Assembly: GCF_036967205.1 (NCBI RefSeq)
Contig: NZ_CP146022.1
Span: forward strand, 2,356,001 to 2,420,000
Direction of reading: 5' to 3'
DNA from: Streptomyces sp. Q6
GTDB lineage: Bacteria > Actinomycetota > Actinomycetes > Streptomycetales > Streptomycetaceae
DNA length: 64,000 bases
Shown: positions 62,014-64,000 of the stretch, in pieces
How positions within the stretch are numbered: position 1 is the first letter of the stretch
How the letters are laid out: each line of letters opens with the position of its first letter
The notes under the pieces: model-generated
What the model was told of the DNA's origin: nothing
The model's database searches: none
The model's input: the letters and a program-made list of their open reading frames with translations, nothing else
Made by a program: the position numbers and the translations under genes

Positions 62014-63378
62014 ATGAGCCCTCAGCCGTCAGCCACCCAACCGCCGGAGGCACACGTGTACGCGGACGTCGTCATCGTGGGGGCCGGAGTCGCGGGACTC
62101 GCGGCCGCCCGGCACCTGACCAGGGCGGGCCTGAGGCCCGTGGTCCTGGAAGCCGCCGGAGGGATCGGCGGCCGCATGTCCACCGAGAAGGTCGACGGGT
62201 TCCGGCTCGACCGGATCGGGCAGCTGCTCTGCACCTCGTACCCCGAGCTGCGGCACACCCCGGGCCTCGACGGCCTGGTGCTGCGCCCGTTCGCCCCCGG
62301 GGTGCTGGTGCACAGCGAGGGCCGCCGTCATCGCGCCGGGGAGCCGACGACCTCCCGGCGCGCGAGGGGCGCACTCAGTGCCGCACGCGCCCTGGCGAGC
62401 GCCCCCGTCCGGCCCGCGGCGTCCGGCCCCCGCTCGGCGGCCCCTGGACCACGCGCGGCTCGGCGCCGCGCTCGCCCGGCTCGCCGCGACACCGCCCGCC
62501 CGGCTCCTCACCCGGCCCGAACTCCCCATCGGCCAGGCCCTGTCGGCCCGCGGCATGCCGTCCAGGACGCTCTACGGTTTCGTCCGTCCGCTCCTGTCGG
62601 CGCTGCTCTGCGACCCGGACCTGACGACGTCCAGCCGGTGCGCCGATCTCGCCCTGCACGCGTACGCGGGGGCCGCCTCGCCGTGCCCGAGGGCGGCGCG
62701 GACGCCCTGCCCGAGCTGCTCGCGGCGGGCCTGCCGGCCGCCTCCGTACGCACCGGGGTCCGGGTGACCGCCGTCGCCGCGAACTCCGTCACCACCGCCG
62801 AGCACGGCCGGCTGACCTGCCGCAGCGTGCTGTTGGCCACCGACGCGGTCGCCGCCGCCGAACTGCTTCCCGGGCTGCGGGTGCCGGACTTCCACCCGGT
62901 CACCGTCGTGCACCACGCGGTGCCCGAGCCGCCGCTCACCGAACCGGCGCTGCTGCTCGACGCCGACCGGGCCGGGCCCGTGGCGCACACCTCCGTCATC
63001 AGCCAGGTCGACCCCACGCGCGCCCCCGCCGGACGCGCGCTGGTCTCGTCGACGGTGCTCGGGCCGCCGCCCGGCGAGCACGAGCTGCGGGCCCAACTCG
63101 CCGCGCTGTACGGCACGTCGACGGCCGCCTGGGAGACCCTCGCCGTCCACCACGACGCCCGCGCCGTGCCCACGATGCCCGCGCCGCACGACCCGCGCCG
63201 CCCCGTGCGACTGCTCGACGGCCTGTACGTCTGCGGCGACCACCGGGACACGAGCACGGTGCAGGGCGCGCTGCACTCGGGGCGGCGCGCGGCCCGTGCC
63301 GTCCTCGCGGACCTCGGGCTGCCGCTGGTCGCCCCCGCGCCCACCGCCGCCGGGGCGCCGGCCAGCGAGGCCGCCTGA
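62014..63378 (+). pseudogene. FAD-dependent oxidoreductase (NAD(P)-binding), frameshifted
   Basis: The N-terminus carries the dinucleotide-binding motif VIVGAGVAGLAAARHL and VLEAAGGIGGRM of amine-oxidase-like flavoproteins. The frame changes near 62440, where the middle part (LDHARLGAALARL, MPSRTLYGFVRPLL) is read in another frame. It returns near 62672 to the first frame for the C-terminal FAD motif (GLYVCGDHRDTSTVQGALHSG). Adding a G to GGGGG at 62668-62672 repairs the second shift; the first needs one base removed or two added near the CCCC at 62441-62444. Intact length would be about 455 residues. Substrate unknown. Confidence 0.8.
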
Positions 63379-63513
63379 GGGCACCCCGGGCCCACGCGCC
63401 CGCCCCCGAACGCGCCCGTCTCCGTGGAACGAACCGGGGGCGGGCGCACCAACTCCCCTATAGCGCAAGCCGGTTGTCGCGATGGTCACACCCCACGGCC
63501 CGCGCCCCCGGTC

Positions 63514-64000
63514 TCACCCGAGCGCGGCGACCTTCTCCCGGTAGCCCCGCACGGGCCCGGCGTCCCGGTAGGGCTCCAGGCGCCGCTCGAACTCCCTGAC
63601 GTACTCGTGCGCCCGCACCGACCGCATGTCCGCCGCGGCGGCCGCCGCCTCCGCCCCGAGCGCGCAGGCCGCGTCGAGCTCCCCGAGCCCGAGCCGCGCC
63701 GAGGCCAGCACCACCCGGCAGAACAGCCGACTGCGCGCGAAGCCCGGCGCCCGCAGCTGGAGCGAGCGCTCCGCGTGCTGCGCCGCCGCCCGGTACTGCT
63801 GAAGATCGCGGTGGCAGTGCCCGAACTCGTCGGCGAGCTGAGCCTCGTCGAAGAACCGGGCCCAGGGCGGCACGTCGTCGCCGGCCCGCGCCGCCTCCAG
63901 CGCGCGCTCGGCGCGTACGAGGGACGACGTGCAGGCGCGGATCTCGCCGAGCACGCCGTGCCCGCGCGCCTCCACGGCGTGCAGCAGCGCCTGCACCACG
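63514..64000 (-). CDS. C-terminal part of a TPR-containing regulator (partial)
   Basis: The last 161 or so residues of a protein that runs past the window edge. It is wholly helical and made of tetratricopeptide-like pairs (DEFGHCHRDLQQYRAAAQHAERSL, FCRVVLASARLGLGELDAACALG). This is the C-terminal sensor region seen in streptomycete regulators that pair a helix-turn-helix with TPRs, such as NsdA-type developmental regulators. The DNA-binding part is outside the window, so the assignment is tentative. Confidence 0.6.
   Translation of the reverse strand, partial: VVQALLHAVEARGHGVLGEIRACTSSLVRAERALEAARAGDDVPPWARFFDEAQLADEFGHCHRDLQQYRAAAQHAERSLQLRAPGFARSRLFCRVVLASARLGLGELDAACALGAEAAAAAADMRSVRAHEYVREFERRLEPYRDAGPVRGYREKVAALG

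Noticed and set aside
63379-63513. Promoter or gene between the FAD oxidoreductase and the partial regulator
   Set aside because: The region lies between convergent gene ends, and I see neither a gene nor a clear hairpin in it.

Overview
The window is high-GC actinobacterial DNA. Codon use with G or C at the third position, many GTG starts, dense genes on both strands, the actinobacterial bcc-aa3 respiratory genes, PspA/PspAA, a quinolinate synthase and a homodimeric AceE all point to Streptomyces or a close relative. From memory the gene order resembles the core chromosome around the qcr/cta, cob and ace/suc loci of streptomycetes. I see no tRNA, rRNA, CRISPR array, prophage or intact insertion sequence.

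Layout. 1-7.2 kb: two paralogous secreted NlpC/P60 hydrolases, an NYN-domain protein with a small zinc-ribbon partner, a rhomboid protease, a stand-alone Lrp/AsnC ligand-binding domain and a SufS-like enzyme. 7.5-18.1 kb: trpD and the respiratory genes on the minus strand, as ctaE-qcrC-qcrA-qcrB and ctaC-ctaD-ctaF. An orphan receiver-like protein and an L,D-transpeptidase lipoprotein lie between the two blocks. 18.4-24.9 kb: a cysteine desulfurase-TusA fusion, a PfkB kinase, a broken secreted-protein gene, an iron-sulfur insertion protein and nadA. 25-33 kb: an RND exporter with a NarL-type two-component system, then pspAA-pspA and a DUF3043-methyltransferase pair. 33-42.3 kb: an HtrA-type lipoprotein protease and the cobalamin genes cobU, cobT and cobS, interleaved with a methyltransferase, an MprF-like lipid aminoacyltransferase with a rhomboid-like membrane partner, and another membrane protein. 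42.4-51.4 kb: pepA, lpd, sucB, a GntR regulator and aceE, a 2-oxoacid dehydrogenase locus. 51.5-64 kb: smaller accessory and regulatory genes (VOC, WYL, DUF4240, TIGR01777, GNAT, SpoIIE-type phosphatase, a repeat lipoprotein, a PGRP amidase, a MarP-like protease, an SDR with a divergent TetR, an FAD oxidoreductase and part of a TPR regulator).

How the genes connect. The qcr and cta genes make the quinol-to-oxygen respiratory chain. lpd, sucB and aceE supply 2-oxoacid dehydrogenase chemistry. The two PLP enzymes, the A-type iron-sulfur carrier and NadA form a loose sulfur/Fe-S/NAD theme. The NlpC/P60 enzymes, transpeptidase, amidase, proteases, PspA and lipid aminoacyltransferase act at the envelope.

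Notable structure. Four genes are broken by indels in short G or C runs, mostly single-base losses, which looks like homopolymer sequencing error. Many convergent gene ends carry very long perfect hairpins, and four of these share a sequence core. Several genes have a TANNNT box 6-8 bases before the start codon, as expected of leaderless mRNAs. I did not find a convincing wholly new multi-gene system. The best candidates for something under-described are the MprF-like/rhomboid-like pair, the degenerate receiver beside ctaE and a palindrome over the ctaE start codon.
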